From CBDESN01 sp965242495 (GTDB taxonomy: Bacteria > Pseudomonadota > Alphaproteobacteria > MPNO01), in contig OZ251446.1 of NCBI GenBank assembly GCA_965242495.1, positions 2,170,001-2,234,000 on the forward strand: a DNA stretch of 64,000 bases, read 5' to 3'. The position numbers and the translations under genes are program-made. The notes beneath the pieces were generated by a model. It worked only from the letters and a program-made list of their open reading frames with translations. It ran no database searches and had not been told where the DNA came from. Every line of letters begins with the position of its first letter. The stretch's first letter is position 1. Shown in pieces: positions 1-7,569 of the stretch.

Positions 1-179
1 CCGCGCCCCACATGGACTGAGATGTCGGCGCGCAGCCGGTGCGCCTCGCGCGACAGCACCACGCCGGCGTCGATCGCATGGTCGAAATACTTGGCGACCG
101 TCTCGGTCAGACGGCGGCGCACGTGATCGCGCAGCGAATCGCCGATTTCGACCTGTTTGCCTGTCACCGAGACTTGCAT
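1..179 (-). CDS. hpf: Ribosome hibernation promoting factor (partial, N-terminal part)
   Basis: The gene runs off the left edge, so only about the first 59 residues are visible. They begin MQVSVTGKQVEIGDSL and continue through a helix (LRDHVRRRL) to a strand (LRADISVHVG), the typical start of the sigma-54 modulation / HPF fold that binds the 30S subunit and inactivates ribosomes in stationary phase. The ATG at 177-179 is the natural start. It follows lptB on the same strand, a common alphaproteobacterial neighbourhood, although the rpoN gene often found between lptB and hpf is absent here. Whether it is the long, dimerising form cannot be seen. Confidence 0.85.
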   Translation of the reverse strand, partial: MQVSVTGKQVEIGDSLRDHVRRRLTETVAKYFDHAIDAGVVLSREAHRLRADISVHVGR

Positions 180-211
180 GAGCGGCGGTTTCCGGAGTCG
201 GGCGGGCGGGG

Positions 212-245
212 CGTTCGTCCGCCGCCGTCTCGCGGCGGACGAACG
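212..245 (-). terminator. Perfect 14-bp inverted repeat between lptB and hpf
   Basis: CGTTCGTCCGCCGC (212-225) pairs perfectly with 232-245 around a 6-nt loop. It lies 72 bp past the lptB stop and 33 bp before the hpf start. No clear T tract follows on the minus strand, so it could be a transcript-stabilising hairpin or an attenuator that uncouples hpf from the lpt operon, rather than a classical intrinsic terminator. Confidence 0.5.
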
Positions 246-316
246 ATCCGCGGCCAGGGGATAGGCCCGCACCGATGGCGTGTCAACCGTCCTGCGGGAG
301 CGCATTTCGCCATCGG

Positions 317-1093
317 CTACAGGCTGAACCGCTCACCGAGATAAACGCGCCGAACGTCCTCGTGGGCCACGATCTCGGACGGGAGCCCTTCCATCAGGAT
401 CGCGCCGTCATGGAGGATGTAGGCGCGGTCGACGATGTCCAGCGTGTCGCGCACGTTGTGGTCGGTGATCAGCACGCCGATGCCGCGATCCTTGAGATGG
501 GCCACCAGCGCCCGGATTTCGTCGAGCGCGATCGGGTCGATACCGGCCAGGGGCTCGTCCAGCAGGATGAATTTCGGATCGTAGGCCAACGCCCGGGCGA
601 TCTCGACGCGGCGCCGTTCGCCGCCGGACAGCACCAGGGCCGGCGCCCGCCGCAGATGGCTGATCGAGAACTCCGCCAGCAATTTCTCGAGCCGCGCCTC
701 GCGCCTGTCGCGCGCCGGCTCGGCGACTTCAAGCACCACGCGGATGTTGTTCTCCACCGTCAAGCCGCGAAAAATCGACGCCTCTTGCGGCAGATAGCCG
801 ATGCCCAGCCGGGCGCGGCGATACATGGGCAGGCCGGTGACGTCGTGCCCGTCGAGCGAAATGGCGCCGTAGTCGGGGGCGATCAGGCCGGTGACGATGT
901 GGAAGCAGGTCGTCTTGCCGGCACCGTTGGGGCCGAGCAAGCCGACGACCTCGCCCCGCTGCAAGGCGAGCGAGACGTCGCGGATGATCGGCTTCTTGCG
1001 GAACCGCTTTCCGAGACCGCGCGCGACCAAGCCGTCGTTGGCGCTGACGAGACGCGGCGCCGCAGGGAGCGCCCGTTCCCGCGGACCGGTCAT
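317..1093 (-). CDS. lptB: LPS export ABC transporter ATP-binding protein LptB
   Basis: This is the cytoplasmic ATPase that powers extraction of lipopolysaccharide from the inner membrane by LptFG. The 258 residues contain Walker A (GPNGAGKTT, about residues 54-62), the ABC signature LSGGERRRVEIARAL, Walker B (FILLDEPLAGIDP) and the switch histidine (ITDHNV). A roughly 20-residue N-terminal extension precedes the ABC fold. Its ATG overlaps the lptA stop by 4 bp (ATGA), indicating translational coupling. The order lptC-lptA-lptB is the usual one. LptF, LptG and LptD are not in this window. Confidence 0.95.
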   Translation of the reverse strand: MTGPRERALPAAPRLVSANDGLVARGLGKRFRKKPIIRDVSLALQRGEVVGLLGPNGAGKTTCFHIVTGLIAPDYGAISLDGHDVTGLPMYRRARLGIGYLPQEASIFRGLTVENNIRVVLEVAEPARDRREARLEKLLAEFSISHLRRAPALVLSGGERRRVEIARALAYDPKFILLDEPLAGIDPIALDEIRALVAHLKDRGIGVLITDHNVRDTLDIVDRAYILHDGAILMEGLPSEIVAHEDVRRVYLGERFSL

Positions 1094-1962
1094 GGGCGCG
1101 GCGCTCCTCCGACGTCCCCGGCCGCCGGGCGGCGCGCGGCGCGCGGGACAACGAGGCCCCGCACCGGTTCGCGCGAACGGCCGAACAGCTTACTCACGCC
1201 GGTTTCGAGATCGATCTCGGCGCGCTCGCCGTTGAGCTGGTTGCCGCCGCGAGTGATCTTCACCCCCCCGGACAGGACGGCGGTCCGGGTATCCGGCTCG
1301 TAGACGCCTTCCCCGGCCTGGGCGATCCCGTCGGGCGACGATATCTGCACGTTGCCGAGCGCCTCTATCCGCTGGACCTGGGTCTTGCCGTCCGGTCCCG
1401 CCGCCAGCCGGGCGCTCAAGACGTCGGCGCGCAGCCGGTCTTCGCCGCGGGTGGCGACGGCATCGCCCCGCGCTACCAGCAGATTGCGTTTCTGCAGGTA
1501 TTCGAGGCGGTCGCGGGCGCTGACCCGGATGGCGCCGGCATCAAGCCATGGCCTGCCGGTAAGGACGAGAACGCCCTGGTCCACGCGATACACGGCCTTG
1601 TCGCCATAGGCGGCCTGGTCCGGCGACACCAGCCGGACGGAGCCCTCGGCGTCGATGCGCCAGATGTCGGCCCGGCCGTCCTGCGAGTCGCGGTAATGCG
1701 CCGTCATGACGTCGGCGAACACCGAGACCTCGCCCTGGCGCGCCCGCGCGTTGCCGCGCGCGACATAGATCTTCGCCTTCCGGTTCCACTCGATGCCGTT
1801 CTCGGCCTCGATCTCGACCGGCTTGGCGTCGTCCCCGCCCGGCAGCCCGATGCCCTGCGGCCGGGCGTCGGGCGACCATCCGGCCAGCGCGGCGGCGAAC
1901 GCGGCGGCGAGGACGCCGCGGCGAGCGAGCGCGGAGCGGCGCGGCGCGACCGGCGCCGTCAT
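1090..1962 (-). CDS. lptA: LPS periplasmic bridge protein LptA
   Basis: LptA is the periplasmic beta-jellyroll bridge that carries LPS from the inner-membrane LptBFGC complex to LptD. The 290-residue product starts MTAPVAPRRS, has a hydrophobic signal segment (GVLAAAFAAALAGW, about residues 16-29), and then OstA-like repeats with VARGNARARQGEVSVFADVMTAHY and LVARGDAVATRGEDRLRADVLSA. The start is chosen at 1962 because it overlaps the lptC stop by 4 bp and is followed by a credible signal peptide, whereas longer upstream reading is low-complexity arginine-rich sequence. At 290 residues it is longer than the roughly 185-residue E. coli protein, as expected if it has extra OstA repeats. Confidence 0.9.
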   Translation of the reverse strand: MTAPVAPRRSALARRGVLAAAFAAALAGWSPDARPQGIGLPGGDDAKPVEIEAENGIEWNRKAKIYVARGNARARQGEVSVFADVMTAHYRDSQDGRADIWRIDAEGSVRLVSPDQAAYGDKAVYRVDQGVLVLTGRPWLDAGAIRVSARDRLEYLQKRNLLVARGDAVATRGEDRLRADVLSARLAAGPDGKTQVQRIEALGNVQISSPDGIAQAGEGVYEPDTRTAVLSGGVKITRGGNQLNGERAEIDLETGVSKLFGRSREPVRGLVVPRAARRPAAGDVGGAPRP

Positions 1963-2651
1963 CCGCCCCGGCCCCGCGCGGCGGGATAGAGCAGCAGTCG
2001 CGCATTTCCGGTGAACAGGATGCGCTCGGTCCGCCGATGGAAGCGGAACCCCGCCGCCTTCAGCCGCCCGGTCGGACCACGGCCTTCGACCGGCCGGTCG
2101 CCGCGCGCGCCGCCGGCGGCGAAGTCGATCCTGGCGGTCTCGGTGTGCAGCTCGTAGCCATCGTCGTGGAGCAGGCTGACGCCGCCGCGGAGCGTGAGCA
2201 CGCGCGCCTTCCGGTCGTAAACGCCCGTCGGCGCCCATAGCGCCAGCCAAGCGCCTTCGTCGGTCGTCACGTCGGCCATCGGCCGTTCGAGGTCGAAGGC
2301 GGCCGCGTCGTCCGGCCGCTGGCGGGCGGACAGGGCGGTGATCGTATAGGGCCGGTTGCGGCTGTCGAGGCCGGTATAACGCGCGTTGGTGAGAAGCTGG
2401 CCGCGCGCCTCGCCGACGCCGGGGCCGGCGGCGTCCAGGCGGAACCGCTCCGGCCGGTCGCGGAACTGGGGCCAGACGACGACCATGACCGCGAGCGCCG
2501 CCGCAGTCAGCGGCAACAGCAGCCTCATCAGGACGACGAAGCGCGAGTAGCCGCGTCCGGGGCGTATCGCGCCCGGCGGCGGACGGGCGGACGGGGGGCT
2601 ATGCCCGGGGCCGGTCTCGACCGCGCCCGGCGACGGCTGCGCCACGCTCAT
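1959..2651 (-). CDS. lptC: LPS export protein LptC
   Basis: LptC is a bitopic inner-membrane protein that links LptBFG to LptA. The 230-residue product has a proline-rich cytoplasmic N-terminus of about 36 residues, one transmembrane helix (residues about 38-60, VVLMRLLLPLTAAALAVMVV), and a periplasmic OstA/LptC domain (LTNARYTGLDSRNRPYTITA, then a second jellyroll half with LHTETARIDF). The ATG at 2651 overlaps the kdsD stop by 4 bp. Sequence conservation in LptC is low, so the assignment rests on architecture plus position between kdsD and lptA. Confidence 0.88.
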   Translation of the reverse strand: MSVAQPSPGAVETGPGHSPPSARPPPGAIRPGRGYSRFVVLMRLLLPLTAAALAVMVVVWPQFRDRPERFRLDAAGPGVGEARGQLLTNARYTGLDSRNRPYTITALSARQRPDDAAAFDLERPMADVTTDEGAWLALWAPTGVYDRKARVLTLRGGVSLLHDDGYELHTETARIDFAAGGARGDRPVEGRGPTGRLKAAGFRFHRRTERILFTGNARLLLYPAARGRGG

Positions 2652-3667
2652 GAAATCCCCGCCCGCAGACAGTCGTGGATATGGAGGATGCCGACCGGAA
2701 GCCGATCTTCGGTGACGAACAGGCTGGTGATCTCGCGCTCGTTCATCAGGCCGAGCGCGCGGGCGGCGAGCACGTCCGGCCCGATCGCCTCGGGTCCGGG
2801 AGTCATGACGTCGCGCGCGGTCCGCTCCAGCAACCGCGCGTCCATATGGCGGCGCAGGTCGCCGTCGGTGACGATGCCTTCGAGACGCCCGTCCCGCCCC
2901 AGCAGCCCGACGCAGCCGAAGGATTTGCGCGTCATCTCGATCAGCGCCTCCGCCATCGGCGCGTCCGCCGGCAACAACGGCATCGCCGTCCCGGTATGCA
3001 TGATGTCGGCGGCCTTGACGAAGCCGCGCCCCAGCTGGCCGCCCGGGTGGAGGAGGTTGAACTGCTCGGGCGAGAAGCCGAACCGCTCGAGCAGCGCCGC
3101 CGCGATCGCGTCGCCCAGCGCCATCATCGTCGTCGTCGACGTGGTGGGCGCGAGATTCATCGGGCAAGCTTCGGCGCTCGCCGGAACGATCAGGCTCACG
3201 TCCGCTGCGCGGTCGAGCGAGCTGCCGGGCCGCAGCGTAACCGCGATCAAGGGGATGCGGCGACGGCGGGTATAGGCCACGATGTCGGACAGCTCGTGCG
3301 TCTCGCCCGAGCTGGAAAGCGCCAACACGACGTCCGCGCCGGTAATCATCCCGAGATCGCCATGACTCGCCTCCGCCGGATGGACGTATTGGGCGGGCGT
3401 CCCGGTCGATGCGAGAGTCGCGGCGATCTTGCGGCCGACATGGCCGCTCTTGCCCATGCCCGTCACCACGACGCGGCCCGATCCAGCGAGTCCGGCGAGC
3501 AATTCGACCGCCTGCGCGAAGCGGTCGTCGAGCGCCCCGGCGAGCGCCCGCAAGCCGTCGATTTCGACCTCGAGGACCCGGCGCGCGACCTCGAGGTCAT
3601 CCCCGTCCCGACCGGGTTTCCGTGCGATCATCGCTACAGACGCATCCATGGCGCTCCCCGGCGGCAT
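2648..3667 (-). CDS. kdsD: Arabinose-5-phosphate isomerase KdsD/KpsF (SIS + two CBS domains)
   Basis: The enzyme interconverts ribulose 5-phosphate and arabinose 5-phosphate, the first step of KDO synthesis for LPS. The 339-residue protein has an N-terminal SIS sugar-isomerase domain (VTGMGKSGHVGRKIAATLASTG, ALSSSGETHE, residues about 70-200) followed by two CBS domains (from about residue 220; IMHTGTAMPLL, GIVTDGDLRR, DVMTPG). The ATG at 3667 has AAGG 6 nt upstream; an in-frame ATG at 3649 with GGGGAG upstream is a possible alternative that removes six residues. It sits upstream of lptCAB, tying KDO supply to LPS export. Confidence 0.93.
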   Translation of the reverse strand: MPPGSAMDASVAMIARKPGRDGDDLEVARRVLEVEIDGLRALAGALDDRFAQAVELLAGLAGSGRVVVTGMGKSGHVGRKIAATLASTGTPAQYVHPAEASHGDLGMITGADVVLALSSSGETHELSDIVAYTRRRRIPLIAVTLRPGSSLDRAADVSLIVPASAEACPMNLAPTTSTTTMMALGDAIAAALLERFGFSPEQFNLLHPGGQLGRGFVKAADIMHTGTAMPLLPADAPMAEALIEMTRKSFGCVGLLGRDGRLEGIVTDGDLRRHMDARLLERTARDVMTPGPEAIGPDVLAARALGLMNEREITSLFVTEDRLPVGILHIHDCLRAGIS

Positions 3668-3715
3668 TAGTTACCTTGTCTCACCGAATCGACCGACGCG
3701 CCTCGCCGCCGGCGC

Positions 3716-4327
3716 TCAATGGGCGAACACGTCCATATCCGACCAGCCGCCGATATCCAGGGCGGCGCGCGTCGGCAGGAAGCGGAAACAGGCCTCGGCG
3801 TATCCGGCGCGGCCCTCCCGGATCAACATCGCGTCGAGCCGCTGCCGCAGCGCATGCAGGTGGAGCACGTCGGCGGCGGCGTAGGCGAGCTGCGCCGGCG
3901 TCAGCTCGTCCGCGCCCCAATCCGAGGACTGCTGCGCCTTGACGAGCTCGATCCCGAGAAGCTCGCCGCACAGATCCTCGAGCCCGTGCCGATCAGTGAA
4001 GCTGCGCGCGAGCTTCGATGCGATCTTGGTGCAATAGACCGGCGCACAGTCCACGTCGAGATAGCAGGCGAGGGCCGCGAGGTCGAATCGGGCGAAGTGG
4101 AACAGCTTGGTGACGGACTGGTCGGCGAGCAACGCCTTCAGGTTCGGCGCATCGTAGCGGCCGCGCGCGAAGCGGACCAGATGCGCGTCGCCGTCGCCGC
4201 TCGACAGCTGGACGAGGCACAGCCGATCGCGTCCGGGCCGGAGCCCCATGGTCTCGGTATCGACGGCGATCGTCTCGCCCCTCACTGCGTCCGGCGGCAA
4301 GTCGCCTTCGTGCAGGGTGACGGCCAC
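3716..4327 (-). CDS. rnd: Ribonuclease D family 3'-5' exonuclease (short, DEDDy domain only)
   Basis: The 203-residue protein is only the DEDDy exonuclease domain. It shows the first motif AVDTETMGL (Asp and Glu), the second motif HFARFDLAAL, and the third motif YAAADVLHLHAL with the tyrosine that defines the DEDDy class. It lacks the HRDC domains of E. coli RNase D, which is typical of the short alphaproteobacterial form. The role is inferred to be RNA 3'-end trimming. It is the first gene of the minus-strand run into kdsD-lptCAB, with a 48-bp gap to kdsD. Confidence 0.9.
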   Translation of the reverse strand: MAVTLHEGDLPPDAVRGETIAVDTETMGLRPGRDRLCLVQLSSGDGDAHLVRFARGRYDAPNLKALLADQSVTKLFHFARFDLAALACYLDVDCAPVYCTKIASKLARSFTDRHGLEDLCGELLGIELVKAQQSSDWGADELTPAQLAYAAADVLHLHALRQRLDAMLIREGRAGYAEACFRFLPTRAALDIGGWSDMDVFAH

Positions 4328-4371
4328 GGCTAACGCAAACGCGATCGGCCGGCCGCGGGCGGCGCACGGCG

Positions 4372-4458
4372 TGGTGCCCAGGAGAAGACTCGAACTTCCA
4401 CGGCCTTGCGGCCACAGGTACCTGAAACCTGCGCGTCTACCAATTCCGCCACCTGGGC
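4372..4458 (-). tRNA. tRNA-Leu (anticodon CAG)
   Basis: The 87-nt gene folds as a class II tRNA. The acceptor stem is GCCCAGG with CCTGGGC, the D-arm contains GGAATTGGTAGACGC, the anticodon stem CAGGT/ACCTG holds loop TTCAGGT with anticodon CAG, a long variable arm follows (GTGGCCGCAAGGCC), and the T-arm reads AGTTCGAGTCT. The CCA is encoded at 4372-4374. It reads codon CUG, the leucine codon expected to dominate in this GC-rich genome. Confidence 0.96.
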
Positions 4459-4584
4459 ATCGGTCGGCTCCAGCGTGGGTACGCCACAGAGGCCGCCAAT
4501 GTCAACCGCCGGCGCGGGCGGTTGACGCTGCCGGCCGCGCCCGCTATCGACCCGGCGGCCACCGTTACGGAGGCGACCCCCGGC

Positions 4585-5379
4585 ATGATCGACCAAGCAA
4601 TGGCGGCGAAAGCGGCCGCGTTCATCGGCGCGGCGCGGTTCGCCGGCCGCGCGGCGGACGCCATCCCCGAGGATTGTCGCCCCCGTTCGGAGGCGGACGG
4701 CTACGCGATCCAGGCGGCCCTGCACGAATGGCTCCACGATGCCGGGCAGGGCCGCCGGCTGGGCTTCAAGATCGGCTGCACCACGCCGGTCATGCAGAAA
4801 TTGCTGGGAATCAACACGCCGGCCTATGGCGGCATCCTGGCCGCGAATTGCCATGCGGACGGGCAGCACTTCCCGGCGAGCCGGTTCCGGCGTCTCGGCA
4901 TCGAATGTGAGATCGCGGTGCGAATGGGCGCGGATCTCGCCCCCGGCGGCGCGCCGTATGGCCGCGAGGACGTGGCCGGAGCCGTCGCCGAATGCATGGC
5001 CGCGATGGAGATCGTCGACGACCGCTACGGCGCATATCGCCCATCCGACGTTCCCCTGCTGATCGCCGACGACTTTTTCCACGCCGCCTGCGTCCTGGGC
5101 CCTGCGCGCCGCGACTGGCGCGGGATCGACCTCGCCGCCGCCGGATGCCGCACGAACATCGGCGGCGCGGAGGCCGCCGCGGCGGTCGGCGCCCACGTCA
5201 TGGGGCACCCGTTCGAAGCGCTGGCCTGGCTCGCCAACAAACTTGCGGCGCAGGGCCGCACCCTGGCTGCCGGCCAGCTGGTGCTCACCGGGTCTGTCCC
5301 AGCGGTGCAATGGATCAAGGGCGGCGCGGCCGTAATCTCCGTCGATGGGCTGGGCGAGGTCGGGGCGACGTTCGCCTAA
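4585..5379 (+). CDS. 2-keto-4-pentenoate hydratase / fumarylacetoacetate hydrolase family enzyme
   Basis: The 264-residue product belongs to the FAH-fold family of hydratases and decarboxylases (MhpD/HpcG-like) that act on 2-oxo acids from meta-cleavage pathways, using a divalent metal. Visible family features are the GFKIGCTTPVMQKLLGI region, the metal-ligand segment GIECEIAVRMG (Glu-x-Glu) and the C-terminal LTGSVPAVQWIKGG strand. The start is placed at the ATG at 4585, which has GGAGG 11 nt upstream. No aromatic degradation genes flank it, so the substrate is unknown. It converges with ubiX, leaving only 5 bp between stops. Confidence 0.8.
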   Translation: MIDQAMAAKAAAFIGAARFAGRAADAIPEDCRPRSEADGYAIQAALHEWLHDAGQGRRLGFKIGCTTPVMQKLLGINTPAYGGILAANCHADGQHFPASRFRRLGIECEIAVRMGADLAPGGAPYGREDVAGAVAECMAAMEIVDDRYGAYRPSDVPLLIADDFFHAACVLGPARRDWRGIDLAAAGCRTNIGGAEAAAAVGAHVMGHPFEALAWLANKLAAQGRTLAAGQLVLTGSVPAVQWIKGGAAVISVDGLGEVGATFA

Positions 5380-5384
5380 GCGCC

Positions 5385-5996
5385 TCAGGCGTTCCTGCCG
5401 CCTGCGATACTCTGACCCACGGCGGGCACGCCGCCCTCCTCGCCCCAGCGCGCCGCCGTGTCGACCACGATGTCGAACTGATCGAGCATCCGCATGCAAC
5501 TCTGGTCGACGACGTCCTGCAGCGTGACCGGGCGGTTGTAGAAGGCGGGCACGGGCGGAAAGATCACCGCCCCGAGATTGGACAGCTTCACCAAGTTTTC
5601 GAGGTGTCCCGAATGCAGCGGCGTCTCGCGGATCGCGACCAACAGCCGGCGCCGTTCCTTGAGGACCACGTCGGCGGCGCGGCTGATCAGGTCGCCGGTG
5701 TTGCCCATGGCGATGTTGGACATCGTCTTGATCGAACAGGGGGCGACGATCATGCCCAGCGAGCGGAACGAGCCCGACGAGATCGCGGCGCCGACATTGC
5801 CCGCTTCGTGCACCTCGTGGGCGAGGCCGTGGATATAGTCGAGACCGATGTCGTGCTCCATCTTCAGGGTCATCTTCGACGAGCGGCTCATGACCAGATG
5901 AATCTCGATCCGCGTGTCGGCCCGCAGAATTTCCATCAGGCGCACCCCGTAGATCGTGCCGGTCGCTCCGGTGATCCCGACGATCAATCGGTCCAT
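5385..5996 (-). CDS. ubiX: Flavin prenyltransferase UbiX
   Basis: UbiX joins a dimethylallyl group to FMN to make the prenylated FMN cofactor of UbiD-type decarboxylases, here presumably for ubiquinone synthesis. The 203-residue protein starts MDRLIVGITGATG and carries the family blocks SSGSFRSLGMIVAPCSIKTMS, NTGDLISRAADV, KERRRLLVAIRETPLH and PPVPAFYNRP. The start at 5996 is preferred over longer frames because the Rossmann-like first strand begins immediately. UbiD itself is not in this window. Pad1-type paralogues cannot be fully excluded. Confidence 0.92.
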   Translation of the reverse strand: MDRLIVGITGATGTIYGVRLMEILRADTRIEIHLVMSRSSKMTLKMEHDIGLDYIHGLAHEVHEAGNVGAAISSGSFRSLGMIVAPCSIKTMSNIAMGNTGDLISRAADVVLKERRRLLVAIRETPLHSGHLENLVKLSNLGAVIFPPVPAFYNRPVTLQDVVDQSCMRMLDQFDIVVDTAARWGEEGGVPAVGQSIAGGRNA

Positions 5997-6150
5997 ACCC
6001 GGTTCCCTCGCAAGACGGACATCGCAGGCCGCACTATATCGCAATGCCGGAACTTGTCGAACCGCCTGCCGCGGCGCAGTTCGGTTTGCGGACGCGCGGC
6101 GTTCTGTTAGGTTGCCCGCGAGTTGTCGAACGGGCGATGAACGTGACGCG

Positions 6151-7122
6151 ATGACCGCCGGACGGAAGGAAGCGGACGCGCCGGCCGCCGGCCGCCGGAG
6201 CGTGCTGCGCGGACTCGCCGCCGCATCGCTCGGCGCGGCGCTGCCGCCGGTTCGGCCGGCGGCAGCGGAGCGGGCGGGCTATCCGGGTCTCATCGGACGG
6301 ATCCGGCACCATGCCGTCCGCCACGAAGATACGCTGCTCGACCTCGCCCGGACGTTCAATCTCGGATTCACCGAGCTGGCCGCCGCCAATCCCGGCGTCG
6401 ATCCCTGGATTCCAGGCGCAGGCACCGTAATCGTCGTGCCCGCGGCCCATGTCGTTCCCGCGGCGCCCGGCGAGGGGTTGCTGCTCAACTTGGCGGACCA
6501 GCGGCTCTATGTCTTCAAACCCAACGGGCGCACCGTGGAGTCGGTCCCGATCGGAATCGGCGCCGCAGGCTGGCTGACCCCGACGGGACGAACCAAGGTG
6601 ATCCGCAAGCGCGTCGACCCCACTTGGCGCGTGCCGGCCTCCATACGCCGGGAACAGCCTGAACTTCCCGCGGTCGTGCCGCCCGGACCCGAAAATCCGT
6701 TGGGGAAATACGCTCTCGATCTGGACTGGCCGAGCTATCTGATACACGGCACCAACAGGCCGATGGGCGTCGGGCGCCGGGTGAGCCACGGTTGCGTCCG
6801 GCTATACCCGGAGGACATCGCGCGACTGTTCGCCGAGGTCGCGCTGGGCACGCCAGTCACCGTCGTCGATCGACCGCTGAAGATCGCCTGGGTGGGGCAG
6901 CGGCTCTTGCTCGAGGCGCATCCGAGCCAGACGCAGGCGGATCAGATCGAGGCGACGGGCCGGTTCGACGCCGAAAACCTGCCCGATCTCGTCCATCTCG
7001 TCGCCGGCATGGCGAGGGGGCGCGCAGCGGAGGTCGACTGGCCCGCGGTCAGCCGCGCCGTTCGCGAACGGCGCGGCGTTCCGCGCGTGATCCTCGGGCC
7101 GCGGGATCCGGCGCCGTCGTAA
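6151..7122 (+). CDS. L,D-transpeptidase (YkuD) with LysM-like domain and twin-arginine-type signal
   Basis: The 323-residue protein begins with a signal segment containing RRSVLRGLAAASLGAAL (residues about 14-30). Next comes a LysM-like peptidoglycan-binding part (HAVRHEDTLLDLARTFNLGF, AANPGVDPWIPGAG), and then the YkuD catalytic domain with HGTNRPMGVG and the active-site cysteine in SHGCVRL. YkuD enzymes form 3-3 cross-links in peptidoglycan or attach proteins to meso-diaminopimelate. Its neighbour, convergent at 25 bp, encodes a Braun-like lipoprotein ending in lysine, so an Lpp-anchoring role is plausible but inferred. The double arginine suggests Tat export, although Sec use cannot be excluded. 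Confidence 0.9.
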   Translation: MTAGRKEADAPAAGRRSVLRGLAAASLGAALPPVRPAAAERAGYPGLIGRIRHHAVRHEDTLLDLARTFNLGFTELAAANPGVDPWIPGAGTVIVVPAAHVVPAAPGEGLLLNLADQRLYVFKPNGRTVESVPIGIGAAGWLTPTGRTKVIRKRVDPTWRVPASIRREQPELPAVVPPGPENPLGKYALDLDWPSYLIHGTNRPMGVGRRVSHGCVRLYPEDIARLFAEVALGTPVTVVDRPLKIAWVGQRLLLEAHPSQTQADQIEATGRFDAENLPDLVHLVAGMARGRAAEVDWPAVSRAVRERRGVPRVILGPRDPAPS

Positions 7123-7141
7123 GGCTGACGGCGCCGGATCC
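7104..7141. terminator. 15-bp perfect hairpin, probable bidirectional terminator between ldt and lpp
   Basis: GGATCCGGCGCCGTC (7104-7118) is perfectly complementary to 7127-7141 around an 8-nt loop. The left arm lies inside the last codons of the L,D-transpeptidase gene, and the right arm ends 5 bp before the convergent lipoprotein stop. Its position between convergent genes suggests it ends transcripts from both sides. A uridine tract is weak on both strands. Confidence 0.65.
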
Positions 7142-7146
7142 CCGGG

Positions 7147-7425
7147 CTATTTGCGCAGGTTCTTCTGGAAGATGCGATCGGCCTTGTCGGCCGCGTCCTT
7201 CGCCTCGGCCGCGGCGCGCTCGGCTGCGCTCGCGGCTCGCTCCGCCGCCTTGGCCGCCTGTTCCGCCTGCGCCGCCGCGCCGTCCGCAACGGAGGATGCG
7301 CGCTCGGCCGCAGCGCTCGCCGCGTTCGCGGTCGTCATCGCCTCGTTGATCTTGTCGTCCATCGTGCATCCCGCGGCAACCAGTAGCGGCAGCGCGGTCG
7401 CCGCCAAATATCCGACGAACCGCAT
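7147..7425 (-). CDS. Alanine-zipper outer-membrane lipoprotein (Lpp/OprI-like) with C-terminal Lys
   Basis: This is a 92-residue precursor with a clear lipobox (LLVAAGC, Cys20) and a 72-residue helical remainder made of alanine-rich heptads (SAAAERASSVADGAAAQAEQ and similar). It ends KNLRK. The alanine zipper and terminal Arg-Lys match Braun lipoprotein and Pseudomonas OprI, where the terminal lysine is covalently joined to peptidoglycan by YkuD-type transpeptidases. The start at 7425 has GGAGGT upstream. The facing L,D-transpeptidase gene supports a substrate-enzyme pair. Homology over such low-complexity sequence is weak, so the functional call is inferred from lipobox, zipper and C-terminus. 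Confidence 0.8.
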   Translation of the reverse strand: MRFVGYLAATALPLLVAAGCTMDDKINEAMTTANAASAAAERASSVADGAAAQAEQAAKAAERAASAAERAAAEAKDAADKADRIFQKNLRK

Positions 7426-7500
7426 GATCGTTACCTCCGATATGTTGTGCAGATCGCGTGGGGTAGCCCGTGCGAGCTTCCGATACCCCAAGGAGCCGTG

Positions 7501-7529
7501 ATTGTACAACGGTCGGGACGGCGAGGCCA
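7501..7529 (-). promoter_or_regulatory. Candidate promoter and 5' UTR hairpin of the lipoprotein gene
   Basis: On the minus strand a -10-like TACAAT lies at 7501-7506, with a poor -35 (TGGCCT) 17 bp upstream. Between it and the lipoprotein start lies a roughly 70-nt leader with a GGGGTA/TACCCC inverted repeat (7460-7465 and 7484-7489) upstream of the GGAGGT ribosome binding site. Abundant lipoprotein mRNAs often have such stable leaders. Confidence 0.35.
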
Positions 7530-7569
7530 GCCCGCATTTCTAACGCTGGGCGTGATCGTCGTATTCCGC

